From the NCBI RefSeq assembly GCF_965137335.1, contig NZ_CBCRZD010000004.1: DNA of 64,000 nucleotides; one strand, given 5' to 3'. This document shows, in pieces, positions 27,155 to 34,790 of the stretch. The stretch is from Empedobacter stercoris. GTDB taxonomy: Bacteria; Bacteroidota; Bacteroidia; Flavobacteriales; Weeksellaceae. The first letter of the stretch is position 1. Each line of letters opens with the position of its first letter. A model generated the notes under the pieces. It did no database searches and had not been told where the DNA came from. It saw only the letters and a program-made list of their open reading frames with translations. The position numbers and the translations under genes are program-made.

Positions 27155-27228
27155 CAAAAATAGTTCATCTGAAATATTCAGTGTGTAACATTGGTTACAA
27201 AACAATGAATATGATCTTGTTATTTTTG
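27155..27228. promoter_or_regulatory. Regulon site 1: divergent palindrome promoter
   Basis: Operator TGTAACATTGGTTACA (core 27185-27198) with a perfect -7 box 22 bp away on both sides: TATTTTTG at 27221-27228 on the plus strand and the same octamer at 27162-27155 on the minus strand. It serves the DUF3365 gene leftward and the DoxX/DsrE/SoxB-like operon rightward. The mirror symmetry shows that the spacing is not accidental. Confidence 0.85.
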
Positions 27229-27257
27229 CTGTCACTTTAAACTGTGCTCTGTTGATT

Positions 27258-27608
27258 ATGTTTCAACTTCTAACAACATACCGGAAGATTGTAATCGTTT
27301 TATTAACGATTATTTTGGCTATTCCGTGTTCGGTAAAAAGGGATCTGAAACAGCAGTTCAATATTGAAAGTAATCAGCCTGCAAAAAATAATTCTGCTAA
27401 AATTGGTTGTGCTTCTTTCTGTTCCAATTACATAAAATCTAACAAAGAACAGAAACAGCAAGTTTTCAAAAAAAACGCATCTCCATTCTCTTTTATACAA
27501 AAAGACAGGAGGGTTGTTGCTCATCTTATTTTCCCTATTTTAGACCAATATCATTTCTATAAGGAAAAAATTCCCACACATATCCGCAACCAACAATTCT
27601 TGATTTGA
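27258..27608 (+). CDS. Hypothetical membrane-anchored protein, first gene of DoxX operon
   Basis: A 116-residue protein starting MFQLLTTYRKIVIVLLTIILAIPCSVKRD, with a signal-anchor helix followed by a polar, basic region. Two cysteines (GCASFC) lie in the exported part. The ATG at 27258 is preferred; a TTG two codons upstream is possible. Similar short proteins with a conserved PCSVKRD turn occur with metal-efflux and sulfur genes in Bacteroidota mobile elements, but no function is known to me. It is the leader gene of the rightward operon from regulon site 1. Confidence 0.55.
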   Translation: MFQLLTTYRKIVIVLLTIILAIPCSVKRDLKQQFNIESNQPAKNNSAKIGCASFCSNYIKSNKEQKQQVFKKNASPFSFIQKDRRVVAHLIFPILDQYHFYKEKIPTHIRNQQFLI

Positions 27609-27678
27609 TACTTTGATGAATTTGCTGTTTCATACAGTAATAATTTTTTAATTAGTATTTATCAAATCAGAATTATAT

Positions 27679-28086
27679 ATGGACAAAAAAAATCAGATAA
27701 ACGGATTATCCGTTTTGTTGTTGCGTATTACACTTAGTGGTATATTTATCGTTGCAGGTGTATCACATCTGTTAAATCCTGAAGGAGTAACTCAACGTAT
27801 TCAAAATGCTCCTTACAGCGGTTTTGCTACATTATTTGGCGATCCACATTTATTAGGGATTCTCTCAGGCTACGTACTGCTCGTTTTTGGCATTGCTTTG
27901 CTGTTGGGAGTATTTACCCGTTGGTCTGCCATTATCTTATTTATTACACTCATTCCCATTACGATTACTATACAAATGGGAAATGGATTAATACATGGAC
28001 CGTTGTGGAAGAACATTGCCTTATTTGGTGGTCTTTTGTTTTTTATCCTCAACAATCCGAAATCATTCAGTCTTTATAACAAATAG
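27679..28086 (+). CDS. DoxX-family membrane protein
   Basis: A 135-residue inner-membrane protein with four helices and the DoxX hallmark RITLSGIFIVAGVSHLLNPEG at the start. The family is named from the thiosulfate:quinone oxidoreductase of Acidianus, and many members work with redox or sulfur systems. The later segment (FTRWSAIILFITLIPITITI) matches the third helix. It is followed 25 bp later by the DsrE-like gene and lies in a sulfur operon, so a quinone-linked role is plausible but not shown. Confidence 0.85.
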   Translation: MDKKNQINGLSVLLLRITLSGIFIVAGVSHLLNPEGVTQRIQNAPYSGFATLFGDPHLLGILSGYVLLVFGIALLLGVFTRWSAIILFITLIPITITIQMGNGLIHGPLWKNIALFGGLLFFILNNPKSFSLYNK

Positions 28087-28111
28087 TAATAACATTTAAA
28101 ATCAAAATAAA

Positions 28112-28552
28112 ATGAAAAAACAAATCATTTTCATCGCTATATTCCTTTTAGGAATCACACTATTTCATGATGTAAAAGCTCAAAGCCTTACCACATCGCA
28201 AGTCGAAAATGCCATCAAAAAAGATGGGAAATATGCACTTTTAGTTCAAAATTCTATGCACTTTATGGTATCGGTAATGACGGGTGAAGAATACAAAACG
28301 AAAAATGCAGGCATTCAGTTCGAGATTATCCTGATAGGTGAAGTCGTAAAAGATTTAGCCGAAAAAGAAGACTTGAAACCTTTCATTCAAAGAGCGGAAA
28401 AAGCAGGAATTAAAATCGTGGTTTGCGAATTTGCTATGAACAAACTCGGTGTCAAAAAATCGCAATACCATTCATCAATTCTTACTACACCTAACGGTTT
28501 CACGTATATTTTTGGTTTGCAGGAATTAGGTTTTAAAACCATAACACTTTAA
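28112..28552 (+). CDS. Exported DsrE-family protein
   Basis: A 146-residue DsrE/DsrF-like protein with a cleavable signal peptide (MKKQIIFIAIFLLGITLF...VKAQ). The fold continues with a VENAIKKDGKYALLVQNSMHF strand-helix and a GIKIVVCEFAMNKLGV segment carrying the single Cys where the sulfur-carrying Cys of the family sits. DsrE proteins carry sulfur as persulfide in the cytoplasm; a periplasmic version suggests handling of reduced sulfur outside the membrane. It lies directly before the SoxB-like gene (9 bp), in the same operon. Confidence 0.8.
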   Translation: MKKQIIFIAIFLLGITLFHDVKAQSLTTSQVENAIKKDGKYALLVQNSMHFMVSVMTGEEYKTKNAGIQFEIILIGEVVKDLAEKEDLKPFIQRAEKAGIKIVVCEFAMNKLGVKKSQYHSSILTTPNGFTYIFGLQELGFKTITL

Positions 28553-28561
28553 TCGAACTGT

Positions 28562-30163
28562 ATGAAAAAATTAGCAATATTATTCAGCTCAATAGCGATG
28601 CTATCTTGTAGCGACAACAATAAAGAAGAAGTCATTACCATTCTGCAAACTGCAGATATACACGCTTACCTCAATCCACATTCGGAATTATTCGTTGAAA
28701 ATGATTCCATCGTTTTCAGAAATACCGGTGGATTAGCCAATATTAAATCTTTGGTGGAATCGGTACGCCAGGAAAATCCCGACGGAACTGTTTTTATCGA
28801 TGGTGGCGATCTAATTCAGGGAAGTGGAGAAAGTGTACATTCTGAAGGAAAAATATTTCCTCCTCTGATTCAAGCCATGAATTACGATTTACTGATTCCA
28901 GGCAACTGGGAAGTTATCTATGGCAAGCAGGTAATGCTCGACGTGATGAACGGTTACAAAACTAATGTCATCGTATCGAATATGTATCACGAAGCGGACG
29001 AAAAACCGATTTTTCCTCCCTATTGGATTACCGAAAAGAAAGGGGTTAAAATGGGGTTCATTGCCTATAATGACCCGGAAGTTCCGATACGACAAAACCC
29101 GGGTTTTAGTAAAGGGTTGAAATTTACTGAAGTTGAAAACAACTTGAAAGAACTCATCAAAGAGCTTAAAGAAACCCAAAAAGTAGATTTGCTCTTTCTG
29201 GTGGCACACATCGGCATTTCCAAGCAGGTTTTATTGGCAAATAATCCTGCGGTAGAAGGTGTAGATTTCATCTTTGGGAATGATACGCACGAACGTATCC
29301 GAAAACCGATAAAAGGCAAGTTCACAACGGTAGTTGAACCTGGAGCTTTTGGTTCGTTTGTAGGAAAATTGGATTTGAAAATTAAAGACAAGAAAATTGT
29401 TGGTTACGATTACGAACTGATGGAAGTTGACCCGGAGAAATATCCCGCAAATACCGAAGTACAGCAATTGGTCGATCAGTCGTTGGCTCCCTACAAAGAA
29501 GATATGCAACGGATTTTGGGCTATACTTCGACACCGATGTACCGCTACTTAGTGGTTGAAAACCCCATGGACAATATGATTACCGATGCCTTGCTTTGGA
29601 AATCAGGTGCAGATTTTGCTACGTCCAATGGTTTTCGTTTTGGTGTGCCAATTGTTCCTGATGAAAATGGTAAAAAGGCGATTACCAAAGAGGATTTATG
29701 GCGGATGCTCCCTGTGGACGAACACATGAAAATCGGCGAAGTTACTGGCCAGCAAATCAAAGACTGGTTGGAAAAGGAAATCAATAATGTATTTGCCAAA
29801 GATCCGTCCAAACGTTTCGGTGGTTGGCTGGTTCGATTTTCGGGCATGACCTTAAAATTTGACAGTTCCAAAGAAATGGGCGAACGTGTGCTGGAAGTAA
29901 CCATTCAGGGCAAACCGATGGAACTCGACAAAACTTATAAAATGGCGTCTTGTAACCGTACCGGAGAGCCTTTGCACGTGTTATGCCGTATGCCAAACGG
30001 TAAAAATGTTGAGATTAAAGATTATACGTTGCACGATGCCGTAGAAGAATATTTAAAGGTAAAAGGAACAGTAAATCCTGTACTGGACGGACGTTCAATT
30101 GCGGTAGATTTAGGCACAAATGCTTTCTCTCAAATGGCGGAAACAGGGTATAAATTTCGATAG
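28562..30163 (+). CDS. SoxB-like metallophosphatase/5'-nucleotidase-family lipoprotein
   Basis: A 533-residue periplasmic lipoprotein (lipobox LSC in AMLSCSDNN) of the calcineurin/5'-nucleotidase superfamily. Metal-site motifs are DIH (32-34), IDGGD (79-83), GNWE (114-117), VAHIG (214-218) and GNDTHE (239-244). The C-terminal 5'-nucleotidase domain spans about 300-520. The canonical GNHE is replaced by GNWE, followed by VIYG, which resembles the GHWE-xx-YG signature of SoxB thiosulfohydrolases. The DsrE, TlpA and DoxX neighbours support sulfur chemistry. A true Sox complex (SoxYZ, SoxAX) is absent here, so the substrate is uncertain. Confidence 0.75.
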   Translation: MKKLAILFSSIAMLSCSDNNKEEVITILQTADIHAYLNPHSELFVENDSIVFRNTGGLANIKSLVESVRQENPDGTVFIDGGDLIQGSGESVHSEGKIFPPLIQAMNYDLLIPGNWEVIYGKQVMLDVMNGYKTNVIVSNMYHEADEKPIFPPYWITEKKGVKMGFIAYNDPEVPIRQNPGFSKGLKFTEVENNLKELIKELKETQKVDLLFLVAHIGISKQVLLANNPAVEGVDFIFGNDTHERIRKPIKGKFTTVVEPGAFGSFVGKLDLKIKDKKIVGYDYELMEVDPEKYPANTEVQQLVDQSLAPYKEDMQRILGYTSTPMYRYLVVENPMDNMITDALLWKSGADFATSNGFRFGVPIVPDENGKKAITKEDLWRMLPVDEHMKIGEVTGQQIKDWLEKEINNVFAKDPSKRFGGWLVRFSGMTLKFDSSKEMGERVLEVTIQGKPMELDKTYKMASCNRTGEPLHVLCRMPNGKNVEIKDYTLHDAVEEYLKVKGTVNPVLDGRSIAVDLGTNAFSQMAETGYKFR

Positions 30164-30185
30164 TAAAACCAATAATTTGGAAATA

Positions 30186-30751
30186 ATGAACATCATAAAA
30201 AAAGGTTGCGTTTGCCAGCATTTCATTACGTAGTTTTATCTACAGCCATTCTTGCGGGGTGTTCGAATGTTGAAGGGAAATATAATGGAAATAATGAGCA
30301 GCAAACAGATGTTGTCGCTGAAAGAACAGAAAATCAGATAGCAAATGATATTACATTTCAGGACGGAAATGGGAAAACAATTGCATTAAACGATTTGAAA
30401 GGAAAAGTTGTTTTCATCAATTTTTGGGCGACCTAGTGTCCGCCCTGTATTGCAGAAATGCCTTCTATCAACGAGCTGAAAGCAAAATTTAACGGAAATG
30501 AAAATATCGTCTTCCTGATGGTGGATGTAGATGGAAAACATAAGAAAGCACAGGCTTTCATGGATAAGCTTAAATTTGACCTTCCTGTGTATGTCCCCCA
30601 CAGCGAAATCCCCAAGGAGTATTTAGGTGGAGCAATACCTACGACGATTATTCTGGATAAGAAAGGTGCTATTGCAGCAAGGATTGAAGGAGGAAGGGAT
30701 TATTCCGCTCCGGAAATCCTTAATGGATTAAAAAAGCTGATAGCGGAATAA
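30186..30751 (+). pseudogene. TlpA-like thioredoxin lipoprotein, active-site nonsense mutation
   Basis: A TlpA/ResA-type periplasmic thiol oxidoreductase. The frame from the ATG at 30186 needs one extra A in the seven-A run (30197-30203) to enter the coding frame, giving a lipoprotein signal with lipobox LAGC and 188 residues. The thioredoxin motif reads FWAT-stop-CPPC: TAG at 30434-30436 replaces the Trp codon of WCPPC. The sequence continues intact to the end (PTTIILDKKGAI, ILNGLKKLI). A TTG start at 30206 could rescue the first defect but not the stop. It is last in the DoxX operon. Confidence 0.85.
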
Positions 30752-30761
30752 CAAGAAGTTA

Positions 30762-30797
30762 AAAAAATCCGAAGATGTGAAATCTTCGGATTTTTTT
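30762..30797. terminator. Bidirectional terminator
   Basis: AAAAAATCCGAAGAT / ATCTTCGGATTTTTT stem between the rightward DoxX-TlpA operon and the leftward thioredoxin-terminated operon. Confidence 0.9.
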
Positions 30798-31089
30798 ATA
30801 GATTTTCTTTTATCAATCTTTCCAATTCATTGGCTTGAAAAACCCCTGACTGTCGCCATTTAATCTCACCATTTTTAAAAATGGCTAAGGTGGGCACACT
30901 TCTTATCTGGTATTGTGTCGAAACTTGTGGATTTTGGTCCACATCAATTTTGATAATATCGGCAGTATCGCCTATCCGTTGTTTTAGTTCTTCCAATATG
31001 GGAGCCTGCATTTTGCAAGGGCCACACCATACCGCAAAAAAATCCACCAAAACCGGCTTATCCTGATTAATTATTTCCTGAAAGGTCAT
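30796..31089 (-). CDS. trxA: Thioredoxin
   Basis: A 97-residue cytoplasmic thioredoxin with the WCGPC active site (about 21-25), the cis-Pro segment SVPTLAIFKNG (about 63-73) and normal length. No signal peptide. It is the last gene of the eight-gene operon from regulon site 2. Next to persulfide dioxygenases and rhodaneses it would reduce protein persulfides and release sulfide or recycle sulfurtransferases, which is known thioredoxin chemistry. Its gene overlaps the preceding DUF6132 gene by 23 bp. Confidence 0.93.
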   Translation of the reverse strand: MTFQEIINQDKPVLVDFFAVWCGPCKMQAPILEELKQRIGDTADIIKIDVDQNPQVSTQYQIRSVPTLAIFKNGEIKWRQSGVFQANELERLIKENL

Positions 31090-31297
31090 TCTTTTCTTTT
31101 TTATTGTTTTTAAACATAGAGAATACCAAACCTCCCATTACCGAGCCATATAATGTGCTATTGATTGGATTGGATGTAATGGCACAAGTACCCGAATTAC
31201 ATCCTACAAATTTCCAATAGAGAAATCCGGCAATTGCACCAATTGGTACGCCAATGATGGTTAAAAGGTTCTTTTTTATAAATGTCTGCATCATCAT
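31067..31297 (-). CDS. DUF6132-family small membrane protein
   Basis: A 76-residue protein with two membrane helices (about 12-28 and 47-62) connected by a loop with Cys and Gly residues (VGCNSGTCAITSNP). It matches the small Bacteroidota DUF6132 family, often next to rhodanese and thioredoxin genes. The CNSGTC pair would lie at the membrane surface and could react with sulfur species; this is inference. It overlaps the thioredoxin start by 23 bp and abuts the upstream gene. Confidence 0.7.
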   Translation of the reverse strand: MMMQTFIKKNLLTIIGVPIGAIAGFLYWKFVGCNSGTCAITSNPINSTLYGSVMGGLVFSMFKNNKKEKNDLSGNN

Positions 31298-31533
31298 TAT
31301 TTTACTTCTTCGTAGGTAATGTCTTCTGTTTCTGTCGCTTTTCGTGAAGAATAATTAGTGCCGCAACCCGACGTACTGCAACAGCCAACATTAAACAAAG
31401 GCATCAATGTAAACAAACCACCTAAAGCAACAAATAACCATTGGTGTGCCTGAATGCCCTGAACGATGATAACAATTCCCAAAACCAAACGGATAATCCG
31501 CATGAAGTTCCAGCCTCTTAAATAGTTTTTCAT
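31297..31533 (-). CDS. Small membrane protein with CCSTSGCG motif
   Basis: A 78-residue protein with two helices (about 12-28 and 30-46) resembling YgaP/DUF2892-type membrane domains, which in other bacteria are fused to rhodanese. Here the rhodanese is a separate gene immediately upstream. After the helices comes NVGCCSTSGCGTNYS, a cysteine cluster (about 49-57), and an acidic tail. A membrane component that accepts sulfur from the rhodanese is a reasonable inference. It overlaps the next gene by one base. Confidence 0.65.
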   Translation of the reverse strand: MKNYLRGWNFMRIIRLVLGIVIIVQGIQAHQWLFVALGGLFTLMPLFNVGCCSTSGCGTNYSSRKATETEDITYEEVK

Positions 31534-31548
31534 TTGTATGCTTTTTAA

Positions 31549-31917
31549 TTATTTAGAAATTGCTGAGTTAACATTTTGCCAGGTACCGCCATTGACAACG
31601 TTATCAAAACCGTTTTTTTCTAAAATACTTTTTGCCTGACTACTCCGGTTACCACTTCTACAAAACACAACAATGTTTTTCTTTCCTTTGAATTTGGAAA
31701 GTTGTCCCGAAATTTTGTCTAATGGAATGTTGACAGCTCCCTTTACACTTCCGGATGCAAACTCGGAAGGTGTACGGACATCAACCAAATAGGCATTGTC
31801 CGTAAGTACTTCTTTTAGTTCTGTATTGTCTTTCTGACCGAAAAGATTTTTAAAAATTCCTAACATAACTACTCCAATTATAATAATGAGAATGAATTTG
31901 ACACTTTGTTTTTGCAT
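31549..31917 (-). CDS. Membrane-anchored single-domain rhodanese
   Basis: A 122-residue sulfurtransferase with an N-terminal signal-anchor helix (about 6-24) and one rhodanese domain. The active loop is CRSGNRS (about 88-94); VDVRTPSEFASGSVKGAVNIPL marks the domain start. The anchor suggests that it works on the periplasmic face, unlike its cytosolic paralogue upstream. It transfers sulfane sulfur to thiols or cyanide. It lies in the site-2 operon between the cytosolic rhodanese and the small membrane proteins. Confidence 0.88.
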   Translation of the reverse strand: MQKQSVKFILIIIIGVVMLGIFKNLFGQKDNTELKEVLTDNAYLVDVRTPSEFASGSVKGAVNIPLDKISGQLSKFKGKKNIVVFCRSGNRSSQAKSILEKNGFDNVVNGGTWQNVNSAISK

Positions 31918-31960
31918 CTTTTTTTGATTTATACCGTTGAGTGAAAAAGTGATGTGTCAT

Positions 31961-32275
31961 TTACTTTTTCTGCAATATTTCATCCAAGGCTTGCTGTACA
32001 TTTTGCCACGGACCACCGTTCACTACATTTTCAAATCCGTGTTGTTGCAGGATTATTTGTGCATTTCCGCTTCTTGCTCCGCTTCGGCAGAAAACGATAA
32101 TGTTTTCTTTGTTTTTAAATTGTGAAAGCTCCTGTTCCAATACGCTTAATGGTATGTTTATGGCACCGTTAACACTTCCTGAATTAAATTCTTCAGGAGT
32201 GCGTACATCAACCAAAAAAAGAAAATCTTTATCTAAAAACTTATCTTTCGAAAGTTTGTCTAATAACTCTAACAT
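31961..32275 (-). CDS. Cytosolic single-domain rhodanese
   Basis: A 104-residue sulfurtransferase with active loop CRSGARS and the domain start VDVRTPEEFNSGSVNGAIN. I start it at the ATG 32275 (MLELLDKL); a TTG 12 codons earlier is possible but less likely. It is about half identical to the anchored rhodanese that follows, including a shared ending NVVNGGxWQNV, so the pair comes from a duplication in which one copy gained a membrane anchor. It is co-transcribed with the peroxiredoxin gene upstream. Confidence 0.88.
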   Translation of the reverse strand: MLELLDKLSKDKFLDKDFLFLVDVRTPEEFNSGSVNGAINIPLSVLEQELSQFKNKENIIVFCRSGARSGNAQIILQQHGFENVVNGGPWQNVQQALDEILQKK

Positions 32276-32346
32276 ATGATGTAAATATTTATGATAAGAA
32301 GACTGACCCAAAATTTGCGTAAAGCCAATCTCCTTATTCTTAATGA

Positions 32347-32994
32347 TTAAATTGATTTTTTAGCAAGGTACCAATCCACTTGCTCCAGGCTTGTGTCGGC
32401 TTTACGTTCTTTCAACCCTTCCAATGTTTTTGGGGCACCTACAATTACTTTATCTCCTGGTTGCCAGTTGAGTGGCATAGCTACTTTGTATTCATCGGAT
32501 GTTTGAAGTGCTAACAAAGAGCGTTTAATCTCGTCCATATTACGACCCACATTCAAAGGATAATACATAATTAGTCGAATTTTTCCTGCCGGATCCATAA
32601 TAAATACTGCACGAACAGCAGCAGTTTCACTTTCGCCCGGTTGCAACATTCCGTATAGCTTTGCTACTTTCATATCCAAATCAGCAATGATCGGGAAGTT
32701 GAACAAAACGCCAGTTTTTTCATCAACGGCATTTACCCATGCAATATGTGAATGAATACTGTCGATGCTTAATCCCATCAATTTAGTGTTGTGCTTTTCG
32801 AAGAAATCGCTTTCGTTGGCAAAACCTGTCATTTCTGTGGTACAAACTGGTGTGAAATCAGCAGGGTGTGAGAATAAAATCACCCAGCTTCCTTTGTTGT
32901 ATTCTGAAAATTTGATTACTCCTGTAGTGGTCACCGCTTCAAAATCGGGTGCCATATCGCCAATTCTTGGCATTGTATTTACTTGATTTTCCAT
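32347..32994 (-). CDS. Prx6-type peroxiredoxin
   Basis: A 215-residue peroxiredoxin that reduces peroxides. The peroxidatic Cys is in PADFTPVCTTEM (about residue 51). The long C-terminal domain (about 165-215, MPLNWQPGDKVIVGAP) is the dimerisation arm of the 1-Cys Prx6 class, and the length is typical. It lies between the first MBL-rhodanese fusion and the small rhodaneses. In a sulfide-oxidising context it can protect against peroxide made during sulfide or persulfide autoxidation; that link is inferred. Confidence 0.92.
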   Translation of the reverse strand: MENQVNTMPRIGDMAPDFEAVTTTGVIKFSEYNKGSWVILFSHPADFTPVCTTEMTGFANESDFFEKHNTKLMGLSIDSIHSHIAWVNAVDEKTGVLFNFPIIADLDMKVAKLYGMLQPGESETAAVRAVFIMDPAGKIRLIMYYPLNVGRNMDEIKRSLLALQTSDEYKVAMPLNWQPGDKVIVGAPKTLEGLKERKADTSLEQVDWYLAKKSI

Positions 32995-33020
32995 TTTTTT
33001 AAAATTTTAATATTATTTAA

Positions 33021-34400
33021 TTAACTATTTACTTCCATCCACTCTTTCATTCCGGCACTATAGTTTTTCACATTTTTGAACCCGTTTTTAGCTAAAAGGG
33101 ATTGTGCAATGGTCGCTCTGTCACCACTTTGACAATGAATAACGATTTGCTTGTCTTTACTGAATTTATCCAGATTATCAGGTAATGTACCTACAAAAAC
33201 GTGATCTGCACCTTCTACGTGATAGGTTTCGTATTCTGTCAATCCTCTCACATCGACAATTTGAGCATCCGGATTTCCGATATACGATTTGAATTCATCA
33301 ATATCGATAATGTCTTCCGTTTCTAAATCCAAACCTAAATCATTCACATCAGAAATGTATCCGTAGATATTATCCAAACCGATTCGCATTAGTTTCCGGG
33401 TCAGATCTTCCATCTGATTGTCGTCGGCAACCAAAATAAATTGTTCCTGATAATTCAGTAACCAACCTGCCCAAGTAGAGAAAGAATTATTGCCTTGGAT
33501 ATTGATACTTCCCGGAATAAATCCTTTAGCGAAATCCGTTTTCACACGGGCATCGATCACTTTCAATCCGTCGTTGTAGGCTGTCAAAAATTGCTCTCTG
33601 GAAAGCTTTGGATGTTTCGGCACTTCAACCAATAATGGACGATCCACTTTGTTCAAGTGTTTCATCGTCGCAAAATATTTTGGTGGTTCCGGCTGACCTT
33701 CTAACAGGTATTTGATAAATCCGGCTTCATCATCCTGATATTGAAACGCCCAGTTACGGATTTTCTCGTAACCTACCGTAGAACTTGGTACTGCTCCCAA
33801 GGCTTTTCCGCAAGCCGAACCTGCTCCGTGTGCCGGCCAAACCTGCACGTATTCCGGCAATGCGGCAAAGCGTTGAATGGATTCGTACATCTGTTTGGCT
33901 CCTTTTTCCTGTGTGCCAATTAATCCTGCTGCTTTTTCCAATAAATCCGGACGGCCAATATCGCCGACAAAAACGAAATCTCCTGTGAAAACCATTACCG
34001 GTTTGTCGGTTGCCGGATGGTCAGTCAATAAAAAGCTGATACTTTCGGGTGTATGGCCGGGTGTGTGCAATACTTCCAAGGTCAGGTTTCCTACGTTGAT
34101 TTTATCTCCGTGTTTTAAACCTACGTGCGGGAAAGCGTATTGCCAGTCTTCACCACCTTCGTCCGAAAGATACATTTTTGCTCCTGTCACTGCTGCCAAT
34201 TCGCGTGAACCACATAGAAAATCAGCGTGGATATGTGTTTCGGTAATATGCGTGATTTTCATATTGTTTTGCTTCGCAATTTCCAGATACACATCGATAT
34301 CCCGTTGTGCATCGATCACGATGGCTTCGCCTTTTGCCTGACAACCTATAAAATAGCTTGCCTGAGCTAAACTTTTATCATATACGTGTTGAAAAAACAT
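33021..34400 (-). CDS. MBL/rhodanese fusion, CstB-like persulfide dioxygenase-sulfurtransferase (copy 1)
   Basis: A 459-residue cytosolic fusion like CstB, which oxidises low-molecular-weight persulfides and makes thiosulfate. The metallo-beta-lactamase dioxygenase domain (1-240) has THIHAD (His56, His58), HTPGH (112-116) and the FTGDFVFVGDIGRPD Asp segment, plus a Cys197 in AGSACGKAL like the conserved active-site-proximal Cys. Rhodanese 1 (about 260-350) has lost its Cys (ILVADDN). Rhodanese 2 (about 360-455) has the active HCQSGDRA loop. It is second in the site-2 operon. Confidence 0.9.
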   Translation of the reverse strand: MFFQHVYDKSLAQASYFIGCQAKGEAIVIDAQRDIDVYLEIAKQNNMKITHITETHIHADFLCGSRELAAVTGAKMYLSDEGGEDWQYAFPHVGLKHGDKINVGNLTLEVLHTPGHTPESISFLLTDHPATDKPVMVFTGDFVFVGDIGRPDLLEKAAGLIGTQEKGAKQMYESIQRFAALPEYVQVWPAHGAGSACGKALGAVPSSTVGYEKIRNWAFQYQDDEAGFIKYLLEGQPEPPKYFATMKHLNKVDRPLLVEVPKHPKLSREQFLTAYNDGLKVIDARVKTDFAKGFIPGSINIQGNNSFSTWAGWLLNYQEQFILVADDNQMEDLTRKLMRIGLDNIYGYISDVNDLGLDLETEDIIDIDEFKSYIGNPDAQIVDVRGLTEYETYHVEGADHVFVGTLPDNLDKFSKDKQIVIHCQSGDRATIAQSLLAKNGFKNVKNYSAGMKEWMEVNS

Positions 34401-34412
34401 AATTTTTAATTT

Positions 34413-34673
34413 TTAAGATTTTAAATTTCCTACGGCACAGCTTACATAAGACTTTGCCTTTTTTAATAAAGAGTTATTGCCTTTTTGCGGATAACCTAAA
34501 TCATTCAGCTTTTGAATGAAAGGTTCTTTGTTTGATTCGGATTCGATGGTTACGGTTTCGGTGTCTTTATCTATGTTGACTTCCTGCACACCTTCCATTT
34601 GCTGAAGAGCCGTTTTGATGCTGTTCATACAGCCTCCGCATTTTATATTTTCTACTTCTATCGTGTGTATCAT
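34413..34673 (-). CDS. Heavy-metal-associated domain protein
   Basis: An 86-residue protein with one ferredoxin-like HMA domain. The metal site is CGGC in ENIKCGGCMNSI (about 8-19), where copper chaperones usually have CxxC after a Met or Ile. A short helix and SYVSCAVGN form the tail. The ATG at 34673 is chosen; a frame 14 codons longer overlaps the -7 box and would not be transcribed in full. It is the first gene of the eight-gene site-2 operon. It may carry Cu(I), or the CxxC may act as a sulfur acceptor; both are inference. Confidence 0.8.
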   Translation of the reverse strand: MIHTIEVENIKCGGCMNSIKTALQQMEGVQEVNIDKDTETVTIESESNKEPFIQKLNDLGYPQKGNNSLLKKAKSYVSCAVGNLKS

Positions 34674-34700
34674 TTTATTCTTAAAGGTTAAATTATAATA

Positions 34701-34744
34701 CAAATTTACCATCATAAATCAGCTTATAAAGTAACATTGGTTAC
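34701..34744 (-). promoter_or_regulatory. Regulon site 2
   Basis: Operator AGTAACATTGGTTACA (core 34731-34744), 22-bp spacer, then a perfect -7 box TAAATTTG at 34708-34701 on the minus strand, 28 bp before the HMA gene. Drives the HMA to thioredoxin operon. Confidence 0.85.
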
Positions 34745-34751
34745 ACTGACT

Positions 34752-34786
34752 AAAAAAGCCGATATGTTTTAAATACCGGCTTTTTT
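34752..34786 (-). terminator. Terminator of the second MBL/rhodanese gene
   Basis: AAAAGCCG-type stem with one mismatch and T-run on the minus strand, just after the stop at 34791. Confidence 0.8.
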
Positions 34787-34790
34787 GGGA

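Noticed and set aside
30434..30436. In-frame TAG read as a recoded codon in a functional TlpA
   Set aside because: It replaces Trp rather than Cys, no recoding element is apparent, and the gene has a second lesion at its start.
32276..32311. TTG start 12 codons upstream for the cytosolic rhodanese
   Set aside because: The ATG at 32275 starts a normal single-domain rhodanese; the added residues are not part of the domain.
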